Shown here piece by piece: positions 1 through 5,409 of a stretch of 10,243 nt of DNA; within the stretch, counting starts at the first letter, position 1, and each line of letters starts with the position of its first letter. Source of the stretch: Desulfocapsa sp. (lineage in GTDB: Bacteria; Desulfobacterota; Desulfobulbia; Desulfobulbales; Desulfocapsaceae); NCBI GenBank assembly GCA_020717935.1, contig DYDK01000046.1, positions 1 through 10,243 of the forward strand, given 5' to 3'. Made by a program: the position numbers and the translations under genes. Under the pieces are notes generated by a model that ran no database searches, was not told where the DNA came from, and worked only from the letters and a program-made list of their open reading frames with translations.

Positions 1-134
1 TCTCTTTTTGTCGGCTTTGTTCGAGAAATTCCTGGGAAGAAATAAAGTTTTTAAGAAAGTCAAGTAGATTGGCACAGGTTTTGGAAAGCAGGTTCCATGC
101 CAGTTTGACAATTTTTTTCAAGAAATTTAGCCAT
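1..134 (-). pseudogene. Probable N-terminus of an IS4-like transposase, partial and frame-shifted
   Basis: On the minus strand a strong ribosome binding site (AAAGGAGG, 147-140) lies 5 bases before an ATG at 134-132. The reading begins MAKFLEK. It then reaches a run of seven A residues (118-112, minus strand) and in the original frame continues only to a stop about 18 codons later. Shifting by one base at the A run opens a frame to the window edge that includes IVKLAW, LLDFLKNF, ISSQEF and LEQSRQ. From memory this resembles the start of IS4-family transposases, where a helical N-terminus ending in 'FxSxEFLxxxRxxxxDF' precedes the DDE domain. Six A residues instead of seven would join the two parts. 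The catalytic domain lies outside the window, so the family assignment rests on about 40 residues. The shift could be a real mutation, a slippage site or a sequencing error. Confidence 0.4.
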
Positions 135-394
135 GCTGTCCTCCTTTGAGAAATAGATGTGTTACAAGTAAACCGCATGGTTGTATATAACATGAACATT
201 CTGTAATTACAATAAGTTGATTCGTTTTTGATGCGTTAAGTTAATGACATTGATCTGGAATGCATACAAAACAGCGAAACCTTTAAAGCAAGGGTAATAG
301 GATAGTTTTTTCCTATTGACAAGAACAGCCATATCAGTACCTTACTCCCAAAAGGCAGTCATAAAAAACAAGAAAATCTTTCGTTAGGTATAAT
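135..394. other. Intergenic region with no gene seen
   Basis: This stretch separates the minus-strand transposase start from the first glycosyltransferase. It is A+T-rich and I see no convincing reading frame. It should contain the end of the putative insertion sequence, but I cannot identify the terminal repeat or a target duplication. It holds one small hairpin (296-317) and a TTGACA (316-321) overlapping the hairpin's right arm. The hexamer 16 bases further (TACCTT, 338-343) matches a -10 box poorly, so any promoter call is weak. Confidence 0.5.
296..317. other. Small hairpin overlapping a TTGACA hexamer
   Basis: AATAGGA (296-302) and TCCTATT (311-317) are perfect 7-base inverted repeats around an 8-base T-rich loop. 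TTGACA at 316-321 starts inside the right arm and could be a -35 box for the downstream cluster, although no good -10 box follows. No T run follows the hairpin, so it is not an intrinsic terminator in the forward direction. It may be an operator, part of an insertion-sequence end, or chance. Confidence 0.3.
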
Positions 395-1660
395 ATGCCA
401 GTAATTTTTCAAATCTGTGATGCAGTTAATATTGGTTCAACTGGTACTATCGCTGAAGCATTGGGAACCCTTGCAATACAAAGAGGGTGGAAAAGTTATA
501 TTGCGTATGGCCGATTATCGAGACCAAGCAAGTCCCAATTGATTCGTATTGGCACAAATTTGGATGTGTTGACACATGGTCTGATAACCCGTCTGTTTGA
601 CAGGCATTGTCTTGGCTCTACGCGCGCCACAAGGACGATAGTCAATCAAATTAAAAAAATAAAACCTGATATTATACACCTACATCATCTTCATGGATAT
701 TATATCAATATTGAGATTCTATTCGAATTCTTATCAAAAGAATCAATACCAGTTGTCTGGACATTGCATGACTGTTGGTCAATAACTGGACATTGCACAA
801 ATTTTGATTTTGTGGGTTGTAAGAAGTGGAGAACCGAATGCAGTCATTGTCCTCAAAAAAATGAATATCCTGCAAGTTTTTTCGTTGATAGATCGAAGCA
901 AAATTTTCTTCTTAAAAAGAAGTTGTTTACATCAGTTTCAAATATGACGGTAGTTTCTGTCTCAAAATGGTTGAATAATATCGTTCATAATTCATTTATG
1001 GCAGGTATGCCAAGCCAGATAATATATAACGGTATTGATGTTGATCTTTTTACCCCTATCGCGAAAAACAGTAATTTTCGTAAAGATTTTAAGAGGAAAG
1101 ATTGCTTTATGATCCTCGGCGTTGCGAGCCCATGGGGAAAGCGCAAAGGGCTGATTGACTTTATAAAGTTAAGCAAAAAACTTGATGATAATGACTTAAT
1201 AGTTCTTGTCGGTCTAAGCGTTACTCAAATTAAGAAATTACCATCAAATGTTATTGGAATCAAGCGAATAGATAATCAGGAAGAATTACAAAATCTCTTT
1301 GTAATCGCCGATGTATTCCTCAATCTTTCTGTGGAAGAAACTTTTGGGCTTACCACCGCAGAGGCTTTATCCTGTGGCACACCGGCTATTGTTTATAATA
1401 CAACGGCATGCCCAGAGGTAGTTGATTCGACTACAGGACTTGTCGTGGAAAAGAACGATATTGATAGTCTCTTAGAAGCTATTAACACCGTAAAAAAACA
1501 AGGAAAAAAATTTTATTCTTCGGCTTGTCGTGAAAGGGCTCTGAAAAACTTTAATAAAAATAATCAGTTTTCTGAATATATAGACTTGTACGAAAGATTA
1601 ATAAAAACACAATCGCTGAACAAAAAGTCAGTGATATCTGCTTACACCCTGCCTGATTGA
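395..1660 (+). CDS. GT4-family glycosyltransferase of the polysaccharide cluster
   Basis: This 421-residue protein is a retaining GT-B glycosyltransferase that would move a sugar from a nucleotide donor to the growing lipid-linked repeat unit at the inner face of the cytoplasmic membrane. The N-terminal domain contains PDIIHLHHLHG (91-101) and VWTLHDCWSITGHC (121-134). These are followed by a cysteine-rich stretch (C127, C134, C142, C149, C152) typical of a WcaC-like GT4 subgroup. The linker has IIYNGID (209-215). The C-terminal donor domain has the ASPWGKRKG loop (244-252) and the E-x7-E motif (E315, E323), followed by SCGTPAIV. No membrane segment is visible. The start has a weak TAGG 6 bases upstream. 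The gene looks clearly more A+T-rich than fnlA-fnlC, which suggests a separate origin. Donor and acceptor cannot be told from sequence. Confidence 0.88.
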   Translation: MPVIFQICDAVNIGSTGTIAEALGTLAIQRGWKSYIAYGRLSRPSKSQLIRIGTNLDVLTHGLITRLFDRHCLGSTRATRTIVNQIKKIKPDIIHLHHLHGYYINIEILFEFLSKESIPVVWTLHDCWSITGHCTNFDFVGCKKWRTECSHCPQKNEYPASFFVDRSKQNFLLKKKLFTSVSNMTVVSVSKWLNNIVHNSFMAGMPSQIIYNGIDVDLFTPIAKNSNFRKDFKRKDCFMILGVASPWGKRKGLIDFIKLSKKLDDNDLIVLVGLSVTQIKKLPSNVIGIKRIDNQEELQNLFVIADVFLNLSVEETFGLTTAEALSCGTPAIVYNTTACPEVVDSTTGLVVEKNDIDSLLEAINTVKKQGKKFYSSACRERALKNFNKNNQFSEYIDLYERLIKTQSLNKKSVISAYTLPD

Positions 1661-1775
1661 TAGACTATGACTTTGACGGAGACCTGCACTACTGCCCTTA
1701 GTGCCGATTTGATTTGAAACTGGAATTACTATCCGGACATCGCTGGGTTTTACCCGTTTTTATGAAGATTATTGG
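1661..1775 (+). other. Degenerate junction before the amidotransferase remnant
   Basis: Between the glycosyltransferase stop and the ATG at 1776 there is no intact gene. One frame (from about 1663) reads DYDFDGDLHYCP, then a TAG at 1699, then CRFDLKLELL. This gives a CxxC-like pattern broken by a stop. The N-terminus of N-acetyl sugar amidotransferases also has an FD-x-x-G-x-C-x-x-C pattern, so this could be a scrap of the lost 5' end. The match is weak and may be chance. Confidence 0.25.
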
Positions 1776-2072
1776 ATGCCACGAAAATTTGGTTATGAAA
1801 AACGGAGGGCGCATTTTTCCAGTTTGATCATGACTGGACAGATGACCAGAGATGATGCTTTGCAAAGAATCTCCAAGCCTGAAATGGATAGCCATTTTCT
1901 TGAGCGAGAGTTTGAGTTTGTGGCGAATAAGCTGGGACTGACCGTTACAGAACTCCAACAAATATTTGCAGGTGAAAACAAAACCTTTAAGGACTATAAA
2001 AATAAGTATTTTTTCATTGGCATCTGTGCGAATATTATGCAGCGATTAGGTTTAGAAAGAAGGTTGTTTTGA
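1713..2072 (+). pseudogene. 3' remnant of an N-acetyl sugar amidotransferase (WbuX/WbpG/PseA type)
   Basis: The open frame after the TGA at 1710 runs 119 codons. From about 1758 (FYEDYW) it matches the C-terminus of the N-acetyl sugar amidotransferase family, with MPRKFGYEKRRAHFSSLI at 1776 onward, then MTGQMTRDDAL and a final NKTFKDYKN segment. Intact family members are about 370-380 residues and carry an ATP-pyrophosphatase SGGxDS motif. That part is absent, so roughly the first two thirds is missing. The intact enzyme uses ammonia from the HisH/HisF-like partners to convert an acetamido group to an acetamidino group on a 2-acetamido sugar. The remnant could start at ATG 1776 as a 98-residue peptide. 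Its stop overlaps the next gene's start by one base (TGATG, 2070-2074), so its translation may still help hisH-like translation by coupling. Confidence 0.8.
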
Positions 2073-2686
2073 TGATTAGCATAATAGATTATGGGCTGGG
2101 GAACATTCAAGCATTTGTCAATATGTTCAAGAGGGTGAATATCCCTGTTGCCGTTGCAGGCAATAGCGCTGAACTCAGTAAAGCGAGCAGGTTGATTTTA
2201 CCGGGAGTTGGCGCCTTTGATCATGCAATGACTTTATTACACATGTCAGGGATGAGACAGGACTTGGATGAGATGGTGCTTTCGAAGAAGGTGCCAGTGC
2301 TGGGAATATGTGTCGGGATGCAGATGCTTGCCCGATCCAGTGATGAGGGGAGCTTGCCTGGTTTGGGGTGGATTTCCGGGCGAGTTCGTGCCTTCAAGTC
2401 AGAACCTCGATCTGCCAACTTGCCATTACCGCACATGGGATGGAATGATGTGAAGGTTCTTGGTAATTGTGGCTTATTCAAAGGGTTGGAGGCTGATGCC
2501 CGATTTTATTTTTTACACTCATATTTTTTTGAATGCGATCATCAAGAAAATGTCTCTGCTGTCGCTGATTATGGGATCAATTTTGCCTGTGCCGTTCATG
2601 CGGCAAATATTCATGGCGTGCAATTCCATCCAGAAAAAAGTCACCACTATGGCTCTCAATTGTTAAGTAATTTTGCTGAAATATAA
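2072..2686 (+). CDS. HisH-like glutamine amidotransferase of the sugar-amidation system (WbuY type)
   Basis: This is a class I glutamine amidotransferase of 204 residues. It hydrolyses glutamine and passes ammonia to its HisF-like partner. The start IIDYGLGN (4-11), LPGVGAFDHAM (43-53), the nucleophile C80 in GICVGMQ (78-84) and the His-Glu pair H186 and E188 in VQFHPEK all appear intact. The ATG at 2072 is preferred over the TTG one codon earlier because AGAAGG (2058-2063) sits 8 bases before it and family members begin MxxIIDYG. The gene overlaps the amidotransferase remnant by one base and is followed after 19 bases by the HisF-like gene. HisH normally serves histidine synthesis. Here, next to an amidotransferase remnant and a WbuZ-type HisF in a polysaccharide cluster with no other his genes, a role in sugar amidation is the better inference. 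Confidence 0.9.
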   Translation: MISIIDYGLGNIQAFVNMFKRVNIPVAVAGNSAELSKASRLILPGVGAFDHAMTLLHMSGMRQDLDEMVLSKKVPVLGICVGMQMLARSSDEGSLPGLGWISGRVRAFKSEPRSANLPLPHMGWNDVKVLGNCGLFKGLEADARFYFLHSYFFECDHQENVSAVADYGINFACAVHAANIHGVQFHPEKSHHYGSQLLSNFAEI

Positions 2687-2705
2687 AAAAGGTATTTATT
2701 TTAAG

Positions 2706-3473
2706 ATGTTGCGACCCCGAATTATTCCCTGTCTGCTTATTCACAAAGGTGGACTTGTAAAGACCGTTGGCTTTAAGCAGGCAAAGTATGTTGGCGATCC
2801 CATCAATGCTGTCAAGATATTTAATGAGAAAGAGACGGATGAACTGATAGTTCTGGATATTGATGCGACTGTTAATAATGTGGAGCCGGATTACAGACTG
2901 ATTTCACATCTTGCCGCAGAATGCCGGATGCCGCTTTGTTATGGTGGTGGTGTGCGAACAGCAGAACAAATAAAAAGAATTATCAGTTTGGGTGTTGAAA
3001 AGGTTGCAATCAGTTCTGTGGCTTGTACTCAACCCCATATTATTACCGAAGCGGCTGAATATGTTGGGAATCAGAGTGTTATTGTGGTGATTGATGTAAA
3101 AAAAAGTTTGTTTGGCGGGAAATACGAAGTGCGAACTCATAATGGACAGAATAAGACTGGAAAAAATCCCGTAGAATTTGCCCGCCAGATGGAAAAATGT
3201 GGTGTCGGTGAAGTCGTCATAAATTCCATTGATAACGATGGTATTATGAAAGGTTATGATCTCTCGTTGGTGCAACAAGTCAAAAATGCTGTCAATGTCC
3301 CTGTTACGGCCCTTGGCGGCGCCGGTTCACTTCTTGATGTGGATGAAGTCATTAAAAAATGTGGAGTGTCTGGAGCTTCTGCTGGTAGTTTATTTGTATT
3401 TAAGGGAAAATATAAAGCTGTTCTTATTAATTATCCAAGTAGGGCGGAAAAAGATAAGTTGCTTGCCGGATAG
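2706..3473 (+). CDS. HisF-like cyclase homologue of the sugar-amidation system (WbuZ type)
   Basis: This 255-residue (beta/alpha)8 barrel belongs to the HisF superfamily. It begins MLRPRIIPCL, followed by LIHKGGLVKTVGF. True HisF has the catalytic Asp at position 11 (CLDV). Here residue 11 is Leu (CLLIH), while the second catalytic Asp is kept (D130 in IVVID). YGGGVR (79-84), SIDNDG and ALGGAG phosphate-loop segments are also present. The C-terminal LINYPSRAEKD segment is, as I recall, typical of the 'glycosyl amidation-associated' WbuZ group. Loss of Asp11 argues against imidazole-glycerol-phosphate synthesis and for a role as an ammonia conduit to the sugar amidotransferase. ATG 2706 fits the family length and start. 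A weak AAAAAGG (2686-2692) lies 13 bases upstream. Confidence 0.9.
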   Translation: MLRPRIIPCLLIHKGGLVKTVGFKQAKYVGDPINAVKIFNEKETDELIVLDIDATVNNVEPDYRLISHLAAECRMPLCYGGGVRTAEQIKRIISLGVEKVAISSVACTQPHIITEAAEYVGNQSVIVVIDVKKSLFGGKYEVRTHNGQNKTGKNPVEFARQMEKCGVGEVVINSIDNDGIMKGYDLSLVQQVKNAVNVPVTALGGAGSLLDVDEVIKKCGVSGASAGSLFVFKGKYKAVLINYPSRAEKDKLLAG

Positions 3474-3569
3474 CCTTCAAGTCTTCAAATTTCTATGGCG
3501 GTGATTGAGTTTCCATATGATGTTGATATTGTGATATTTTTTATTAATTCTCCTGGAGCATGCTGATTC
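3474..3569. other. Spacer upstream of fnlA
   Basis: A 96-base A+T-rich gap without a gene. GGAG (3555-3558) is the likely ribosome binding site for fnlA, 11 bases from its ATG. I see no clear terminator for the HisF-like gene, so transcription may read through. The change in base composition after this gap suggests that the fnl module was acquired as a separate block. Confidence 0.4.
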
Positions 3570-4586
3570 ATGTTTAAAGATAAAACCCTTCTTATCACCG
3601 GTGGCACCGGTTCCTTCGGCAACGCCGTTTTGCGCCGATTTCTCGATACCGATATAAAAGAAATTCGTATCTTTTCCCGTGATGAAAAGAAGCAGGAGGA
3701 CATGCGGATTGAACTGAAAAATGACAAGGTAAAATTCTACATCGGTGATGTACGAGATTATGACAGCATCAATTTCGCTCTTTCTGGTGTTGATTTTGTC
3801 TTTCATGCGGCGGCCCTCAAGCAGGTGCCCTCATGCGAATTTTATCCCATGGAGGCAGTCAGAACCAATGAGATTGGCGCCAGTAATGTTTTGAATGCAG
3901 CGGTTGCCAATGGTGTACAGAAGGTGATTGTGTTGAGCACCGATAAAGCAGTCTATCCGATCAACGCCATGGGAATATCCAAGGCAATGATGGAAAAGCT
4001 GATGGTTGCCAAGGCTCGCACTACAGATGTGAACAAAACTGTCCTTTGCGGTACTCGCTATGGCAATGTCATGGCCTCACGGGGCTCCGTGATTCCCTTG
4101 TTTGTCAAGCAGATTAAGGAAGGCAAACCCTTGACTGTTACCGACCCGAATATGACCCGATTCCTGATGTCGCTGGAGGACTCAATTGATCTGGTTGTGT
4201 ATGCCTTTCAAAATGCCAAACAGGGTGACCTCTTTGTCCAGAAGGCCCCTGCTTCTACGGTCATGGACCTGACGCTGGCGCTCAAGGAACTTTTCAAGGC
4301 TGATAATGAGATAAAAATTATCGGCACCAGGCACGCGGAAAAGCTGTATGAAACCTTGCTGACCCGTGAAGAAATGGTTCGGGCCGAAGACCTTGGCGGT
4401 TATTATCGAATTCCCTGTGATGAGCGGGATTTGAATTATGGAAAGTATTTTACAGAAGGGGAACAACAAGTATCTCAGGCCGAAGACTATCATTCGCATA
4501 ATACGAAAAGATTGAACACGGATGAGGTGAAAGAAGTTTTGTTGAAGCTTCCTTTCATTCAACAAGAATTGGGGATAAGAGAGTGA
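3570..4586 (+). CDS. fnlA: UDP-GlcNAc 4,6-dehydratase/5-epimerase (FnlA/WbjB/CapE)
   Basis: FnlA catalyses the first step of UDP-L-FucNAc synthesis: 4,6-dehydration of UDP-GlcNAc together with C5 (and C3) epimerisation. It is a cytosolic extended short-chain dehydrogenase of 338 residues, near the usual 340-345. The NAD(P)-binding GGTGSFG is at 11-17. HAAALKQVPSCE (79-90) and the STDKA (123-127) catalytic region follow. The usual Tyr of YxxxK is Met (M134, K138 in MGISK), a substitution known for the CapE/FnlA group rather than a defect. RYGNVMASRGSVIPLF and TRFLMSLEDSIDLV fit the substrate-binding C-terminal half. The stop TGA (4584-4586) overlaps the GTG of a truncated fnlB copy (GTGA, 4583-4586), which shows the ancestral translational coupling of fnlA and fnlB. 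Its last 34 codons are duplicated at 5276-5380. Confidence 0.96.
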   Translation: MFKDKTLLITGGTGSFGNAVLRRFLDTDIKEIRIFSRDEKKQEDMRIELKNDKVKFYIGDVRDYDSINFALSGVDFVFHAAALKQVPSCEFYPMEAVRTNEIGASNVLNAAVANGVQKVIVLSTDKAVYPINAMGISKAMMEKLMVAKARTTDVNKTVLCGTRYGNVMASRGSVIPLFVKQIKEGKPLTVTDPNMTRFLMSLEDSIDLVVYAFQNAKQGDLFVQKAPASTVMDLTLALKELFKADNEIKIIGTRHAEKLYETLLTREEMVRAEDLGGYYRIPCDERDLNYGKYFTEGEQQVSQAEDYHSHNTKRLNTDEVKEVLLKLPFIQQELGIRE

Positions 4587-4615
4587 AAACAGTTTTAATT
4601 ACCGGTTCACGGGGA
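4481..4615 (+). repeat. Direct repeat, copy 1 (135 bp, fnlA 3' end plus fnlB 5' end)
   Basis: These 135 bases reappear at 5275-5409 with a constant offset of 794 and only two mismatches. Copy 1 covers the last 34 codons of the intact fnlA, the overlapping GTG, and the first 11 codons of fnlB. The mismatches are G4496/T5290 (silent in fnlA) and T4576/G5370. The second changes Ile336 to Arg in the fnlA fragment, and it changes the fnlB ribosome binding site from GGGGAT to GGGGAG. The repeat brackets the toxin-antitoxin insert. Confidence 0.95.
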
Positions 4616-4717
4616 GTTGTCACCGACAATTTGGTTCAGAATAAAAACTTCTGGAGATTAAAATCGCAGTGGAAGGGTTTTTCTTCTCCCCCAATATCCC
4701 TGCTGTTTTTATATTAA
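4583..4717 (+). pseudogene. Truncated fnlB 5' fragment fused to insert sequence
   Basis: GTG 4583 opens the original fnlB frame (MKTVLITGSRG, 11 codons). After base 4615 the sequence diverges from intact fnlB and the frame runs on through unrelated residues (VVTDNLVQ onward) to a TAA at 4715-4717, giving 44 codons. It retains only part of the nucleotide-binding loop and cannot be functional as FnlB. It is still positioned to be translated by coupling to fnlA, so a short chimeric peptide may be made. It marks the left junction of the insert. Confidence 0.85.
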
Positions 4718-4723
4718 TCAGCA
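4701..4723 (+). promoter_or_regulatory. Candidate promoter/operator of the toxin-antitoxin operon
   Basis: TGCTG (4701-4705) and CAGCA (4719-4723) form a 5-base inverted repeat around TATATT (4710-4715), a possible -10 box. No convincing -35 box is seen 16-18 bases upstream. Toxin-antitoxin operons are usually autorepressed at such palindromes, but this one is short and could be chance. A purine-rich GAGAAGAG (4728-4735) six bases before the antitoxin ATG is its likely ribosome binding site. Confidence 0.3.
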
Positions 4724-4741
4724 TAAAGAGAAGAGCTAACT

Positions 4742-4966
4742 ATGAATGCAAATGTCGTTTCTGTATTTGAACTGAGTCCACCAGAGAAGCTACAACTGGT
4801 AGAAGATCTCTGGGACGATCTGGCAGCAACTCCGTCAGAAGTTCCAGTATATGAGTGGCAAAAGAAAGAGCTGGCTTGTCGGAAGGCGAACTTGAAGAAT
4901 GACCCAGCTTCTGGACTTTCGTGGCCTGAGGTAATGCTCAAGGCTCGAAGCAGTTATGACCGCTGA
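4742..4966 (+). CDS. Addiction-module antitoxin (Unstab_antitox / RelB-like)
   Basis: This 74-residue protein matches the putative addiction-module component family. It has a helical LSPPEKLQLVEDLWDDLAAT (residues 11-30), then VPVYEWQKKELACRKA (38-53), then the DPASGLSWPEV segment (58-68). The C-terminal part is expected to wrap around and neutralise the toxin. Its reading frame overlaps the toxin's by 11 bases, a common arrangement that ties toxin synthesis to antitoxin translation. It would act in the cytoplasm and probably repress its own promoter with the toxin, although no clear DNA-binding fold is visible in so short a sequence. It has no link to sugar metabolism. Confidence 0.88.
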   Translation: MNANVVSVFELSPPEKLQLVEDLWDDLAATPSEVPVYEWQKKELACRKANLKNDPASGLSWPEVMLKARSSYDR

Positions 4967-5255
4967 ATTAGTCATTGCACCAGAAGCACAAAACGATGTT
5001 GATGATGCGTATCGTTGGTACGAAAATCGGCGATTTGGTTTAGGGGAGGAGTTTCTTGGTTGTGTGGATGCTTGTATTCAGGCAATTTGTCGTATGCCAG
5101 AAATCCACCCACAGATCCACGAGGAGTATCGTCGTGCATTAGTGAGGCGGTTTCCGTATGCTGTTTTCTTTGAGTGCTCTGCCGAGAAAATTACGGTCTA
5201 TAGTATTTTTCACACATCTCAGAATCCAGAAAAGTGGCACAACCGCTTGTCGTGA
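4956..5255 (+). CDS. RelE/ParE-family toxin
   Basis: This 99-residue protein has the layout of RelE/ParE toxins. It has an N-terminal APEAQNDVDDAYRWYENR (8-25) with acidic and aromatic residues, an amphipathic helix (FGLGEEFLGCVDACIQAI), then RRALVRRFPYAVFFEC and ITVYSIFHTSQNPEKW at the C-terminus. These C-terminal strands carry the conserved 'RRFPY.V' and 'HTSxxPxxW' signatures. Members either cleave mRNA at the ribosome (RelE) or poison gyrase (ParE). The sequence resembles the ParE-like group paired with this antitoxin type, but activity cannot be assigned. The frame is full-length with no visible damage. It ends 19 bases before the second fnlA/fnlB repeat. Confidence 0.88.
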   Translation: MTAELVIAPEAQNDVDDAYRWYENRRFGLGEEFLGCVDACIQAICRMPEIHPQIHEEYRRALVRRFPYAVFFECSAEKITVYSIFHTSQNPEKWHNRLS

Positions 5256-5274
5256 CGACGCATGGCGTACTGTA

Positions 5275-5409
5275 CGAAGACTATCATTCTCATAATACGA
5301 AAAGATTGAACACGGATGAGGTGAAAGAAGTTTTGTTGAAGCTTCCTTTCATTCAACAAGAATTGGGGAGAAGAGAGTGAAAACAGTTTTAATTACCGGT
5401 TCACGGGGA
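5275..5409 (+). repeat. Direct repeat, copy 2 (135 bp, fnlA 3' end plus fnlB 5' end)
   Basis: Copy 2 of the 4481-4615 repeat, 133 of 135 bases identical. It supplies the intact fnlB with its GTG start and a strong ribosome binding site (GGGGAG, 5365-5370, six bases before the start). It therefore preserves expression of fnlB downstream of the insert. Confidence 0.95.
5276..5380 (+). pseudogene. Duplicated fnlA 3' fragment
   Basis: The last 34 codons of fnlA (EDYHSHNTKRL to the TGA at 5378-5380) are repeated here without a start or the rest of the gene. One codon differs from the complete copy (ATA to AGA, Ile to Arg). It is a by-product of the duplication. Its stop still overlaps the fnlB start as in the ancestral arrangement. 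Confidence 0.9.

Larger units (their letters stand above)
4616..5274. mobile_element. Toxin-antitoxin cassette inserted between fnlA and fnlB
   Basis: The 659 bases between the two repeat copies are absent from the inferred ancestral fnlA-fnlB junction. They hold one toxin-antitoxin operon and about 126 bases of leader. No transposase, recombinase or terminal inverted repeat is visible, and the ends do not match integron attC consensus, so this is not a recognisable insertion sequence or cassette. A 135-bp flanking duplication is too long for a normal transposition target duplication. Non-homologous or microhomology-driven duplication-insertion, or recombination with a donor carrying the same junction, fits better. 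Loss by recombination between the repeats would leave one clean junction. Confidence 0.75.

Noticed and set aside
389..394. Perfect TATAAT directly before the glycosyltransferase ATG
   Set aside because: As a -10 box it would start transcription inside the coding region, and there is no -35 box or extended -10 at the right distance. It is probably chance in A+T-rich DNA.
2904..3278. 124-codon reading frame on the minus strand
   Set aside because: It lies entirely inside the well-supported HisF-like gene and shows no recognisable motif. Other long opposite-strand or out-of-frame readings inside fnlA, fnlB, fnlC and the transferases were discarded for the same reason.
2072..3473. hisH and hisF as part of a histidine operon
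   Set aside because: No other his genes are nearby, the HisF-like protein lacks Asp11, and a sugar amidotransferase remnant precedes them. A sugar-amidation role fits better.
3570..4586. Loss of the catalytic Tyr in FnlA as a defect
   Set aside because: Met in place of Tyr in the YxxxK motif is normal for the CapE/FnlA subgroup.
4616..5274. Integron gene cassette carrying the toxin-antitoxin pair
   Set aside because: The junctions lack GTTRRRY and RYYYAAC core sites, and no attC-like palindrome follows the toxin gene.
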